DNA from: CAYOZN01 sp964408455
Lineage (GTDB): Bacteria; Planctomycetota; Phycisphaerae; UBA1845; UTPLA1
Direction of reading: 5' to 3'
NCBI GenBank assembly: GCA_964408455.1
Contig: CAYOZN010000004.1
Span: 124,001-188,000 of the forward strand
DNA length: 64,000 nucleotides
Every line of letters begins with the position of its first letter. Within the stretch, counting starts at the first letter, position 1. This document shows positions 36,315 to 45,607 of the stretch, in pieces. The position numbers and the translations under genes were made by a program. The notes under the pieces are model-generated. The model did not search any database. It had not been told where the DNA came from and worked only from the letters and a program-made list of their open reading frames with translations.

Positions 36315-38585
36315 TCAAGTCTTCTGCATCCTCTTCAATCGCAGCGCATTCAGCACCACCGTCAGCGAGCTGATCATCATCGCCCCCGCCGCCAGGCTCG
36401 GCGCCAGCCGCGCCGTCGCCGCAAGCGGTATCATAAGAATATTGTAAAAAAACGCCCAGAACAGGTTCTGCCGGATGATCCGCAGCCCGCGCCGCGCAAG
36501 CTCGACCGCCTCGGCCACCAGCATCGGCGTCGAACCCACGAGTTGAATGCCCGCGGCGTCGCTCGCCGCCTGCGCACCGGCCGCAAAGGCGATACCCACG
36601 TCCGCGTTCGCCAGGGCCGCCGCGTCGTTCACCCCGTCGCCCACCATGACAATACGCCGGTTCCCCGCGTGATGCCGCTGCTCCGACACCAGGCGGGACT
36701 TGTCCTCAGGCAGCGCCTCCGCAAACACCCGCGATTCCGCGATGTTCACCTCCCGCGCAACCGCCAGCGCCGCGCCCCTGGCATCGCCCGTCAGCATCGC
36801 GCTGTGCACCCCCAGCCGCGCCAGCCGCGCGATCGCCTCCCGCGACGAAGGCCGCACCGGATCGCTCAGCACGATGCCGCCCGCGAATTGGCCGTCGATC
36901 CACACACCTGCCCGCGATTCGTGCCGCAACTCGCCCGACGCGTCCACGCCCGATTCCGGCGAGTCCTTTGCCTTGCCGGCCCCACCCGCCTCTTTCGCGC
37001 CCTGCTTCGCCGCCAGGTCCGCCTTGCCCACGATCACCCGCCGGCCCTCAACCTCTCCCGAGACCCCACGGCCCGCGTGCAGATCAAATCGCGTGGCCGA
37101 CGACATCGTCAGATCGCGCCGCCGCGCCTCGCCCACGATGGCCTTCGCCAGCGGGTGCGACGAAAACTGCTCCACCGCCGCCGCAAACCGCAGCACCGTC
37201 GCATCGTCGAAACCCTCGGCCGACTCGACGCGTACCACCGCAGGACGCCCCGCCGTCAGCGTCCCCGTCTTGTCCCAGATCACCAGATCGACTTCGCCCA
37301 TCGCCTCCAGCGTCGCCGCGTCCCGCACCAGAATCCCGCGCAGTGCCGCCACGCCCGATGCGACCATCACCACCGTCGGCGTCGCCAGTCCCAGCGCGCA
37401 CGGACAGGCGACCACCAGCACCGCGATCGCCGCAACAGATGCCTGCGGTGCGGCACTCATCCCCCCGACGATCAGCCAGCCCGCGAAAACCGCCACGGCG
37501 ATGACGATGACGATCGGCGTGAAGACCCCCGCCACGCGATCTGCCAGCCGCTGCATGCGCGTGCGGCTCGTCTGGGCCCTCTGCACCAGCTCGAGAATGC
37601 GCCCCATCGCCGCCTGCCGGCCCACCGCCGTTGCCCGGATGACGAGTTTCCCCTCGACCACCATCGACCCGCCCAGCAGCTTGTCCCCCGCCACCCGCCG
37701 CAGCGGCATCGGCTCGCCCGTCATCAGGCTCTCATCCACCGCCGCCTCGCCGTCGATGATGTCGCCATCCACCGGCGCCGCCTCGGCCGCCGACACGCTG
37801 ACTTCGTCGCCCGGCTCGATGCGCTCCACCGGCGTCGACATCCATTGCCCGTCGCGCCGCACCAGTGCCTCGCGTGGGGCACGCCGGGCCAACGCCGACA
37901 TCGCCGACACCGCCCGCGCCCGCGCGATCGCCTCCAGATAGCGCCCGACGCAGACCAGTGCGATGATTACCGCTGCCGCGTGAATATGGATATACGCCGC
38001 GTCCCGCCCGATGAACACCCCGTAGATGCTGCTCGCCAGCGCCGACAGAAATCCCATCGAGATGAGCAGGTCCATGTTCCCCGCCCGGTGCATGATCGCC
38101 CGTGCCCCGCCCGCCAGGATCGGCCCCGCCGCCGGCCCGAACATCAGCATCACCAGCAGCACCAGCTGAAGCACCCGCGCCGGAACCTGCTTCTCGAAAC
38201 TGTGCCCCCACAGATGCGGCATCAGATGATCCAGCGCCAGGATCGGCAGCGCCGCGAACCCCACGGCCTGGATCATCGCCACCCGGTGCCGCCGAAGTGA
38301 CTCCTTCTGCTCGCGATCCAGCGCCGCCGCGTCGATGCCCCGGCCGCCAGATGCCACCGTCTCGGCATCGTACCCCGCCGCCCGCACCGCCGACACCAGA
38401 TCGGCCGGCGCCGGCCCCGGCCCCGACGGATCGATCTCGCATGCCGCGCTCTCGGCGAGTAGATTTACATTCGCCTCGCGCACCCCCGGCACGCCGCGCA
38501 GCGCCTGCTCGACGCGCGCGGCACAACCCCCGCATGTCATGCCATAAATGCGAAGATTTGACTGGACCGCCGCGCCACCGCTCAC
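36315..38585 (-). CDS. copA: Copper-exporting P1B-type ATPase
   Basis: CopA pumps Cu+ out of the cytoplasm. The 756-residue chain has an N-terminal HMA domain (GMTCGGC, C18/C21), eight membrane helices, the actuator TGE (289-291), the ion-path CPC (394-396), phosphorylation DKTGT (438-442), and GDGVNDAAAL in the hinge region. The start is GTG at 38583-38585 with GGAAAGG upstream, overlapping the stop of the small metallochaperone gene, so the two are coupled. The nucleotide-binding part contains an extra Ala/Gly/Lys-rich loop near residues 520-545. The CPC motif favours Cu+ (or Ag+) over Zn2+. Confidence 0.95.
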   Translation of the reverse strand: MSGGAAVQSNLRIYGMTCGGCAARVEQALRGVPGVREANVNLLAESAACEIDPSGPGPAPADLVSAVRAAGYDAETVASGGRGIDAAALDREQKESLRRHRVAMIQAVGFAALPILALDHLMPHLWGHSFEKQVPARVLQLVLLVMLMFGPAAGPILAGGARAIMHRAGNMDLLISMGFLSALASSIYGVFIGRDAAYIHIHAAAVIIALVCVGRYLEAIARARAVSAMSALARRAPREALVRRDGQWMSTPVERIEPGDEVSVSAAEAAPVDGDIIDGEAAVDESLMTGEPMPLRRVAGDKLLGGSMVVEGKLVIRATAVGRQAAMGRILELVQRAQTSRTRMQRLADRVAGVFTPIVIVIAVAVFAGWLIVGGMSAAPQASVAAIAVLVVACPCALGLATPTVVMVASGVAALRGILVRDAATLEAMGEVDLVIWDKTGTLTAGRPAVVRVESAEGFDDATVLRFAAAVEQFSSHPLAKAIVGEARRRDLTMSSATRFDLHAGRGVSGEVEGRRVIVGKADLAAKQGAKEAGGAGKAKDSPESGVDASGELRHESRAGVWIDGQFAGGIVLSDPVRPSSREAIARLARLGVHSAMLTGDARGAALAVAREVNIAESRVFAEALPEDKSRLVSEQRHHAGNRRIVMVGDGVNDAAALANADVGIAFAAGAQAASDAAGIQLVGSTPMLVAEAVELARRGLRIIRQNLFWAFFYNILMIPLAATARLAPSLAAGAMMISSLTVVLNALRLKRMQKT

Positions 38586-38821
38586 GGCGAGGCCTTTCCG
38601 CCCGTCACCGGCCCGAAGCCACTCACCCGGTAGCCCGCCGCCTGCACGGCTTCCACCGCCGCGGCAATCGCCCCCTCATCCTCCCGCAGCTCGATGTCCG
38701 CATGCCGCAGATCGTCGTAAACGCGCACGTCTGTCACTACGTCGCACGAGCCCAGCGCCTCCGTCAGCGTCCGGGCGCAGTTCTCGCAGTGAAGACCTTC
38801 AAGGGAAAACAGGTATCGCAA
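38582..38821 (-). CDS. Small HMA-domain metallochaperone (CopZ-like), TTG start
   Basis: The product of 79 residues from TTG (38819-38821) starts MRYLFSLEGLHCENCARTLT, a ferredoxin-like HMA domain with metal-binding C12 and C15. GGAG about eight bases ahead supports this start; an ATG far upstream would add 43 basic residues and overlap the nucleoside hydrolase end. It hands copper to CopA, whose GTG start overlaps its stop. The usual CopZ motif is M-x-C-x2-C; here His precedes the first Cys, a variant. Most likely a soluble cytoplasmic carrier. Confidence 0.8.
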   Translation of the reverse strand: MRYLFSLEGLHCENCARTLTEALGSCDVVTDVRVYDDLRHADIELREDEGAIAAAVEAVQAAGYRVSGFGPVTGGKASP

Positions 38822-38874
38822 TGGTTCGCTCCGCCCAACGAAGTCCTTCAACCACGGCCGCCGCGCAACGGGCC

Positions 38875-39795
38875 TCACACAACGAACTCCTCGTGGCAGA
38901 GCGATTCTAGCATGTTCTCGAGCAGATCGGCCGCGTTCACCGCCGTCCACAGATCGATCTGCCGCGACCTGTCACCGCCCAGGGCCGGCTTCGTGCGGCC
39001 CGCGTCGCGCCCGCCGGTCGACACCTCCAGCCGCATTCGCGTCTTCATGAATAGCGCCGGCCAGATCAGCCCCGCCAGCCCCACCGCCGCCTGCACGAAC
39101 GTCTTGCCGTACGCCGGGGCGTCGTCGCACTCCAGCGCATGCTCAAGGATCCGTGCCGTCACTTCCCCGGTGCGATAGCCGCTCGCCGCCAGATGCGCGA
39201 TGTGCGACTGATCCAGGCACACCAGCTCCGTCACGTCGACCGGCGCGACGCTGACCGGCAGGCCCGACGAGAGCACCGCCGCCGCCGCAGTTGCGTCGCG
39301 CCGGAAGTTCGCCTCCGCCCCGTCGTGCCGGCCTTTCGCCCAGACCGCCCCGCCGCACACGATTATCCGTGCCACCGCTTTGACAGCATCCCCGCCGCGC
39401 CCGATGAACGTCGCGACATTCGTCAATGGCCCCAGGGCGACAATATGAAGCCCGCCGCCCGCCTCCGACGCCGCCCGCTCATAGACCTTGTCCCACGGCT
39501 CCGCCGCCGCCGGTCGCCCCAACTCGAAATCCCAGCCGCCCAGCCCGTCCTCGCCGTGCATGGCGGCACGATCGAGCTTCACCGGCGCCTCCAGCCCGCG
39601 CCCGATCGCCGGTCGCTTCGCCGGACCGAGTGCCTCGATGACTCGCGCGACGTTCAGCACGGCCTGGTCGACGCCAACCAGGCCGCCGCTTGCCACGATC
39701 GCGCGAAGATCGAGCGCTTCGCTGGCAAGTGCCAGCGCGATGGCAGCCGCCGAGTCGGCGCCCATGTCGGAGTCGATGAGGATCGGCGTCGCCAT
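38875..39795 (-). CDS. Inosine-uridine-type nucleoside hydrolase
   Basis: The 306-residue product carries the family start PILIDSDMGADSAAAI, which replaces the canonical DTDPGxDDA. D8, D10 and D14 of the calcium site are present, but the next Asp is Ser15, so the ribose/Ca2+ site is altered. GPLTNVA (about 122-128) and a Gly-Gly-Ala loop (about 147-149) follow as in the family. The canonical C-terminal His-Asp motif is not obvious. Thus it is a diverged nucleoside hydrolase that may act on other N-glycosides or be weak. It ends 53 bp before the metallochaperone TTG. Confidence 0.8.
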   Translation of the reverse strand: MATPILIDSDMGADSAAAIALALASEALDLRAIVASGGLVGVDQAVLNVARVIEALGPAKRPAIGRGLEAPVKLDRAAMHGEDGLGGWDFELGRPAAAEPWDKVYERAASEAGGGLHIVALGPLTNVATFIGRGGDAVKAVARIIVCGGAVWAKGRHDGAEANFRRDATAAAAVLSSGLPVSVAPVDVTELVCLDQSHIAHLAASGYRTGEVTARILEHALECDDAPAYGKTFVQAAVGLAGLIWPALFMKTRMRLEVSTGGRDAGRTKPALGGDRSRQIDLWTAVNAADLLENMLESLCHEEFVV

Positions 39796-40582
39796 GCGCC
39801 TTCCTTTCGAGGTGAGTCCGCAGCATCCGCCGCGGACGGCGCCCCAGCTGTCTCCGCATTATCCAAGTCGCGCCCTGCGCGGTCAACAAATCCCGGCCGC
39901 ACCGCCGTCCTGTGCCAACGGACACCGCGCCGGCGCTTCTTCCCGTGGCACCGGCGTCTTGCAGGTGCCGGCCGCGGCCCCCGTACAACCCCTCGTCAAT
40001 TGTTCGTGGGATCAGCAGGTGCCGCCATCGGTGTCAGCACGTTGACACACGACCCCTCGCCGATTCGCACCGCGGGAACTCGAGTCGCGATGTTGTCGCC
40101 CGCATGAACGCCATCCATCAATGAAGTTGCTCGCCGTTCCCCCGAGGCACGCCGCTCGTGCCGGAGCGCCCGATTCCTCGCGGAACGAGGGGCAAATCTA
40201 TTGGTTGATGAATGTCGCCCAAACGCCCCCTAGTCCGAAGGGCCCCCGGCGGCCAACCCGCGGGGCGCGCTCCGCTTTGTTCCGCTTTGCGCCGGGCAAA
40301 ATTGCGTCTCACCGCACGCTCGCCCACGCACGCCCCGCCCAGAATCCCCGACAGCCCCCGCACAAATTGCGCAAGTCTGCCGAAATTTCGTGGCAACTGC
40401 GCAAAATCTCGCGCCCATCGCCCGTCCATGTGCACTACTGCACTGCCAGCCGGACTTTTTCGCCTTTGCCCCGCGCCCCCTCGCGACTATCATCCCCGGT
40501 TTAATTCGCCGGTCGGGGTTGGCCGGCCGTCATCATCCCGCCCCCGCGGGGGCACAGTTCATTCACAGAAGGCCCTTTCCTG
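39796..40582. other. Long non-coding gap (787 bp) before the desaturase gene
   Basis: No convincing gene is visible. Two small hairpins lie in tandem near 40147-40197 (GGCACGCCGCTCGTGCC and CCTCGCGGAACGAGG), and GGCACCGGCGTCTTGCAGGTGCC is at about 39946-39968. TTGCGCAA and CTGCGCAA words recur at about 40361-40405. The stretch could hold regulatory sites for the desaturase, whose start is preceded by no standard -35/-10 that I trust. Confidence 0.5.
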
Positions 40583-41734
40583 ATGTCAGCCAGCTTCCCC
40601 TCCGCAGAACAGCCCAGCAGCACGCGCATCTTCGCCGACGCAATCTCATCCGCCGAAAAGAGCCTTTCCGACCTGACGACCTCTGCCGGAAAAAGCCTGA
40701 GCGACCTTAAAACAAGCGCTGAAAAGAGCTTTTCCGATCTCAAGACCAGCCTGCCTCGCCCCCGAATGCCCGAATTGCGCCGCCCGCGCATCCGCGAGCG
40801 AGTCGCCTACGCCATCGTCTCTCTCGGACGCTGGTTCGACAGCAGTGTCGCCAGCCACCGCTTCAGCGCCACCGACGAGCACAAGATCGACTGGGTCCGA
40901 ATTATCCCGTTCATCGGTCTTCACCTGATGGTCCTGGGCGTCTTCTTCGTCGGCGTCTCCCCGATCGCCCTCGCCGTCTGTGCCGCCATGTACTTCGTCC
41001 GCATGTTCGCGGTCACCGGCTTCTATCACCGCTACTTTTCCCATCGCACCTTTAAGTGCAACCGTTTCTGGCAGTTCATCTTCGCCCTGTGGGGCAGCAG
41101 CGCCGTCCAGCGCGGGCCCATGTGGTGGGCAGCCCACCACCGCGATCATCACCGCCACTCCGATGGCGAAGAGGATGTGCACAGCCCCCACCGCCACGGC
41201 TTCTGGTGGAGCCACGTCGGCTGGATCACCAGCAAGTCGAACTATCACACCAAGGTGAAGGCCGTGCCCGATCTGGCCAAGTACCCCGAAATTCGCTTCC
41301 TCGATCGCTACGAGACGTTCGTGCCGGCGCTCACCGGTCTGACCATTTTCCTGCTCGGCATGTTCCTGAACCGCTGGTGGCCCAGCCTCGGCACCAGCGG
41401 CATGCAGATGCTCATCTGGGGCTTCTTCGTCTCCACCGTCATCCTCGCCCACGCCACCTTCACCATCAACAGCCTTGCCCACCTCTTCGGCAACAAGCGC
41501 TATCGCAGCAAGGACGAAAGCCGTAACAATTTCTGGCTCGCCCTGCTCACCCTGGGCGAGGGCTGGCACAATAACCACCACTACTACCCCGGCGCAGTGC
41601 GCCAGGGCTTCTACTGGTGGGAAATCGACATCACCTATTACGGCCTCTGGATCATGTCCAAGCTGGGCATCATCCACGATCTCAACCCGGTCCCCCACCG
41701 CATCCGCGAAAGCAACCACCTCACCGGAACGTGA
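40583..41734 (+). CDS. Acyl-CoA/acyl-lipid desaturase with N-terminal 11-residue repeats
   Basis: This di-iron membrane desaturase (Delta-9/stearoyl-type) inserts a double bond into fatty acyl chains. The three His boxes are visible: HRYFSHRTF (about 149-157), HRDHHRHSD (about 186-194), and HNNHHYYPG (about 330-338). Four or so membrane spans lie between. Before the catalytic part, residues 23-55 form three copies of an 11-residue unit, S-A-(E/G)-K-S-(L/F)-S-D-L-(T/K)-T, likely an amphipathic helix. Total 383 residues, longer than the ~330 common for the family. It converges with the histidine kinase gene. Confidence 0.93.
   Translation: MSASFPSAEQPSSTRIFADAISSAEKSLSDLTTSAGKSLSDLKTSAEKSFSDLKTSLPRPRMPELRRPRIRERVAYAIVSLGRWFDSSVASHRFSATDEHKIDWVRIIPFIGLHLMVLGVFFVGVSPIALAVCAAMYFVRMFAVTGFYHRYFSHRTFKCNRFWQFIFALWGSSAVQRGPMWWAAHHRDHHRHSDGEEDVHSPHRHGFWWSHVGWITSKSNYHTKVKAVPDLAKYPEIRFLDRYETFVPALTGLTIFLLGMFLNRWWPSLGTSGMQMLIWGFFVSTVILAHATFTINSLAHLFGNKRYRSKDESRNNFWLALLTLGEGWHNNHHYYPGAVRQGFYWWEIDITYYGLWIMSKLGIIHDLNPVPHRIRESNHLTGT
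40649..40747 (+). repeat. Three tandem 33-bp units encoding an 11-residue repeat
   Basis: The three 33-bp units run 40649-40681, 40682-40714 and 40715-40747 within the desaturase gene. They encode SAEKSLSDLTT, SAGKSLSDLKT and SAEKSFSDLKT. The bases differ at third positions, so the copies are not recent. Confidence 0.9.
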
Positions 41735-41855
41735 GATTTCAGATCATCTCCGATTTGTAATTTCAGATTTGAGATCTACTCTCTGAGATTCGAGGAATGC
41801 GATTTGCGATCTAAAACCTCAGATCATCTCAGCTTTGAGATTGAGTTCGCCAACC
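41735..41855. repeat. AT-rich low-complexity repeat (GATTTCAGATC / GAGATCT words)
   Basis: Imperfect words of GAGATTTCAGATCATCTC and TTTGAGAT recur several times in about 115 bp, just after the desaturase stop and before the kinase stop. The composition contrasts sharply with the GC-rich surroundings. It may act as a terminator region, but this is speculation. Confidence 0.65.
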
Positions 41856-41882
41856 CGGTTCATGTTCTGAATTCCCGCTAGA

Positions 41883-44627
41883 CTAGGCCGCCCCCGAGGT
41901 CACCAGCCGCATGCTCGGCTTTCCGACGCCCGGCAGCGTCAGCACGATGCGCGCGCCGCGATTGTACGTCGCATCGAGTTCCAGCCGCCCGCCGTGCGCC
42001 TCGACGATCGACCGGCTGATCGACAGCCCCAGCCCCATGCCGGTGGACTTCGTCGTGAAGAACGGCTCGCACAACCGCGCCGCCGAGTCGCCCGAAAAGC
42101 CCGGGCCGTTGTCGTCGACCACGATCAGCACGTGATTGCCCGCCGCCCGCGTGAGGATGCGCACGATCCCGCCCGTCTTCGGTGACGACGTGATGGCATC
42201 GAAGCTGTTGCGAACGAGATTGAGCACCACCTGCTCGATCTGGACCACATTCGCCTGGACCTGCGGCAGCGCCGCGCCGAGCTGAAGCCGCAGCTCGATT
42301 CCCGCCCGCCGCGCCTCCGAAACCACCAGGGCGGCCACGCCGCGAATGGCGTCGTTCACTTCCACCGGCGCCCGACTGCCCGGCTCCTTCTGGAGGAACG
42401 CCCGCAGGCCGCGGATGATCTCCCCGGCCCGTCGCGCCTGGTCGGAAATGTGCTGCAACGCGCCGCGGATGTGGTTCAACTCGGCCAGCCCGGAATCGAT
42501 GCGGCGGATGCCGCCGCGGGCATACCCGTTGATGGCCGCCAGCGGCTGATTGAGCTCGTGCGCGATGCCCGACGCGAGTTCGCCCATCGTCGCGACGCGA
42601 TGCACGTGGGCGAGTTCCTCGAGATGGCGGCGGTTCTTGCGGGCGATGTGCCGACGGCGCTGCACTTCCAGCTTCAAGGCGCGGTTCGCCGCCACCAGTT
42701 CGCGCGTGCGTCTATTCACGCGAAGCTCGAGCTCTGCCAGCATCTTCTGCAGCGCCTGCTCGGCCACTTTCTTCAGCGTGATGTCGTGCGCCACCACGAT
42801 CAGCCCCACCACGGCCTCGCTCCGCGTCATCGGGGCAACGCGGCAGGAGTACCACGTCGGCGGCTCGATCGGGCTCACCGAGCGGCACTCAAAATCCACC
42901 AGGGCCAGCCGCGACCAGGCCCGCTCGATCGCCTCTCCGGCCCGCCCCCGATCCTCCGGTCGGATGAAGTCCAGCACGCACCAGTCGCCGCCGGCCACTT
43001 CGCCCGTCGGCGGACGGCGGTTCGAGAAGCGCACCGTCCCGTCGCGATCGGTAATGCAGATCAGATTTGGCGCATTCTCGACCAGGGTGCGCCATCGACC
43101 TTCGGATTCCTGAAGGGCCTCCTCCGAACGCTTGCGCTCGGTAATATCGCGGCCGATGCCGATGACGCCGATGGTGCGCCCGTTGGCATCCTTCCGCGGA
43201 AACTTGTGCACGAGATAGGTGCGGCTGGTGGAGTCCGAATTACGGAACTGCGCCTCATAGACGTGCTTGGTGCCCGTGACGATGAGATGCCGATCGCTGG
43301 CGCGGATCCGAGCAGCCACGTCCGGTGCAAAGAAGTCGGCGTCGGTCTTGCCGACGATGTCGCTGACCTTGGCGCCGATGCCGATGGCGTCGGAAGAATT
43401 GATGAGCACGTAGCGGCCGTGAAGGTCCTTGACGAAGATGGGATCGTCGGTGCTCTCGATGACGTCGCGCAACAGCTCCTGGTTTTCCTTGAGCCGCCCC
43501 AGGACGCGCCGCCGGCTGACCGACGCCACCAGAAGCGCGACGATGATGGAGAACACCGCCAGCAGAAAGAGGGCGCCGGACCAGTAGTATTCCCAATACA
43601 GCTCATAGTTGGTGAATTTGCGATTGCGCACGAGGCTGTTGGCAGGCAGATCGGATTCGTCGAAGCCCCATTGCTTCATGCGCTGCCAGTCGAAGACGTT
43701 CACGTTGAGATTGTCCGTGACGATCGGAATGGCAGAAGCCCGTTCGCCGCGCAGGATGCGCCGCGCAAGTACGGCGGCGGCACGGCCCTGGAGCTTCCCG
43801 CTGGAGAGCTTGCCGCCCAGAATGCCCCTGCCCAGCAGCGTTTCATACACCGAATAGACCGGTACGGCCGAGGCATCACACAGTTGCTTCAGGCGCCCGC
43901 TGTCGCTGGGGATCGGATGTTCGTTGATCTCCGCATGTGACAGGAAGAGCACCGCGGAATCCGCCGGGGCTGCACGCACGATCTCGAGCAGTTCGCGAAA
44001 GCCCGCCTGCCCGGGATAGCTGGCATGGATGGCCCGCCTGATCTTTCCAAGCGCGCTCTCGGCGGCATGCGTCAGGGCGCCGCCATCCCGCGCGTCGTCG
44101 GCGATGACGATGAGCCGCCGAAGGTCCGGCTGAAGCTCAATGGCCGTCTCGATCGTCTCCTTCAGCTCCAGCGTTTCGACGACGCCGGTGATCTCGCGAT
44201 CGCGCAGATCGAGTTCCCAATGCGGCAGGTTTACAGCGGAGAAAACCACGGGGACGCCGGGGAAGAGGCGTTCGCCGCGCTCGAGCATGAACTGAAAGGC
44301 AGGGCCGTCGGTGGTGATGACCAGGTTCGGCATGCCTTCGCGATAGCGATGCGCGAACAACTGCTCCTGGAGGTCCATCAACCGCGGCGTGACGGCTCCC
44401 ACGCAGTTGAGGTTCTCGACATGGATCACGGCATTAAGATCGTCGGCGGCAGCGAGAACTTCGTGAATGGCGCTTTCCTGCGCCAGGGCGTATCGATTCG
44501 CACGATCGTAGGAATGAATAATGAGGATGCGATGGCGAACGAATCCGTCGGCGCGGACCTGCGCGACGGCCGCGGCCGTCAGAAACGCAGCGAAGACGAG
44601 TTGGCGGAGTTTCGTGCGCGGGAACAT
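41883..44627 (-). CDS. Sensor histidine kinase with exported ABC substrate-binding-like domain and two PAS domains
   Basis: Residues 1-28 form a signal peptide (MFPRTKLRQLVFAAF..., numbering from the ATG at 44627). Residues ~30-330 resemble the PF04392 ABC substrate-binding fold, likely a periplasmic ligand sensor. A membrane helix lies at 350-371, PAS domains at about 385-500 and 510-625, then a coiled coil, HisKA with H690 (SGIAHELNQPLAA) and HATPase (NLVRNS, DNGPGF, GMGLGLS). The kinase part is of the FixL/NtrB kind. The start at 44627 is preferred to 44708 because it gives a proper signal. It has no receiver and probably phosphorylates the double-REC protein next to it. Confidence 0.92.
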   Translation of the reverse strand: MFPRTKLRQLVFAAFLTAAAVAQVRADGFVRHRILIIHSYDRANRYALAQESAIHEVLAAADDLNAVIHVENLNCVGAVTPRLMDLQEQLFAHRYREGMPNLVITTDGPAFQFMLERGERLFPGVPVVFSAVNLPHWELDLRDREITGVVETLELKETIETAIELQPDLRRLIVIADDARDGGALTHAAESALGKIRRAIHASYPGQAGFRELLEIVRAAPADSAVLFLSHAEINEHPIPSDSGRLKQLCDASAVPVYSVYETLLGRGILGGKLSSGKLQGRAAAVLARRILRGERASAIPIVTDNLNVNVFDWQRMKQWGFDESDLPANSLVRNRKFTNYELYWEYYWSGALFLLAVFSIIVALLVASVSRRRVLGRLKENQELLRDVIESTDDPIFVKDLHGRYVLINSSDAIGIGAKVSDIVGKTDADFFAPDVAARIRASDRHLIVTGTKHVYEAQFRNSDSTSRTYLVHKFPRKDANGRTIGVIGIGRDITERKRSEEALQESEGRWRTLVENAPNLICITDRDGTVRFSNRRPPTGEVAGGDWCVLDFIRPEDRGRAGEAIERAWSRLALVDFECRSVSPIEPPTWYSCRVAPMTRSEAVVGLIVVAHDITLKKVAEQALQKMLAELELRVNRRTRELVAANRALKLEVQRRRHIARKNRRHLEELAHVHRVATMGELASGIAHELNQPLAAINGYARGGIRRIDSGLAELNHIRGALQHISDQARRAGEIIRGLRAFLQKEPGSRAPVEVNDAIRGVAALVVSEARRAGIELRLQLGAALPQVQANVVQIEQVVLNLVRNSFDAITSSPKTGGIVRILTRAAGNHVLIVVDDNGPGFSGDSAARLCEPFFTTKSTGMGLGLSISRSIVEAHGGRLELDATYNRGARIVLTLPGVGKPSMRLVTSGAA

Positions 44628-44815
44628 TCGGTGTACCGCACGACGGGATGCGAGCCATGCCGGCGCCGGAGCGGATATGAACCCCTGCCCGGCGAAAGGC
44701 GCGGCCATTTCGGGCGCACAGAATCCGTCGCAAGGCGTAACATCATAACATGCCGGACCCGATCAGGATACGGCAGGCTCCCGGAACGGCCTGGGCGGGC
44801 ATCGGTGCGGCGTCG

Positions 44816-45595
44816 TTAATCGTTGTGCTTGAGGGCGTGGTCGGAAAGCGTCTGGCCGACGTGGCGCTCGATCAGCCGGACGATTTCGGTCGGTTTCAGG
44901 GGCTTCTGAACGAAGGCGTAAGCCGTCTGACGGACGGCCTCAATCGCCATGGCATGTGACTCGGGCGTGTCGTCCGCGATCATGATGGCAGCGACGCCCG
45001 GGGTGATGTTGCGGATGGCCAGATACAGATCGAGCCCGCTGATCGAGGGGAGCCGCGTTTCGATGAAGATGACGTCGAACCGGATGCGCCCGATCCAGTC
45101 GAGTGCATCCTGCGGCGAATCCGTCACCATAACGCGGTAGCCGCGCTCGCGGAGCATGCCGCTGAGCGTGTGGGCGAGAGGGGCATCGTCCTCGACGATG
45201 AGTATCGACGTACTCCGGATATCTCCGATGAGCCTCACGACCTTTTCCACATCCAGCGGCTTGGGAAGAATGGCGATGGCGCCCTCCTCCAGGGCCTGCT
45301 GGCGAAGCTCGGTAATGGCAAAGGCGCTCATGAGAATGATGCGACTGTCGGGCTGGGACTGCCGAATGCGCCGCAGTGCCTCGAAGCCATCGATGCCGGG
45401 CATTCGAATGTCCATGAGGACGACATCCTGCGGATCGCCGCGGCAGATGCCGACAGCCTCTTCACCGCTGGAGGCGGTGGTCACACGGTAGCCTTCCAGG
45501 GCGAGAATATCGGCGAGCGTCTTGCGCATGTTCGTCTCGTCGTCGACGATGAGCACGCGCAGTGCCGCCTTCGTGTCGCTGGTATTCGCCGTCAT
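44816..45595 (-). CDS. Double receiver-domain response regulator, second phospho-Asp replaced by Glu
   Basis: Two CheY-like domains of ~120 residues, with no output domain. REC1: acidic pair D18/D19, phospho-Asp D62 (LMDIRMP), Thr/Ser region SAF near 90, Lys112. REC2: E135/D136/D137, Glu179 in place of the phospho-Asp (FIETRLP), Lys231. A Glu here often mimics the phosphorylated state, so REC2 may be constitutively on or used for dimer contacts. It starts 12 bp after the stop of the 852-residue kinase gene and probably acts as a phosphorelay intermediate. No DNA-binding domain is present. Confidence 0.92.
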   Translation of the reverse strand: MTANTSDTKAALRVLIVDDETNMRKTLADILALEGYRVTTASSGEEAVGICRGDPQDVVLMDIRMPGIDGFEALRRIRQSQPDSRIILMSAFAITELRQQALEEGAIAILPKPLDVEKVVRLIGDIRSTSILIVEDDAPLAHTLSGMLRERGYRVMVTDSPQDALDWIGRIRFDVIFIETRLPSISGLDLYLAIRNITPGVAAIMIADDTPESHAMAIEAVRQTAYAFVQKPLKPTEIVRLIERHVGQTLSDHALKHND

Positions 45596-45607
45596 GACAA
45601 TCCCTGC

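Noticed and set aside
36543..38300. Very long open frame antisense to copA (585 codons), with similar frames opposite GH15, lysS and the DUF58/TGase genes
   Set aside because: These are mirror frames of GC-rich coding sequence. Their translations are Arg/His/Pro-rich without domains, while the opposite strand carries clear families.
40147..40197. Tandem small hairpins considered as a riboswitch or small RNA
   Set aside because: Stems are only five or six bases, no promoter or conserved core is visible, and no known riboswitch pattern fits.
40118..40435. Minus-strand frame in the gap before the desaturase gene
   Set aside because: Its translation is Arg/Gly-rich and has no domain, and there is no ribosome site; it looks like chance in GC-rich DNA.
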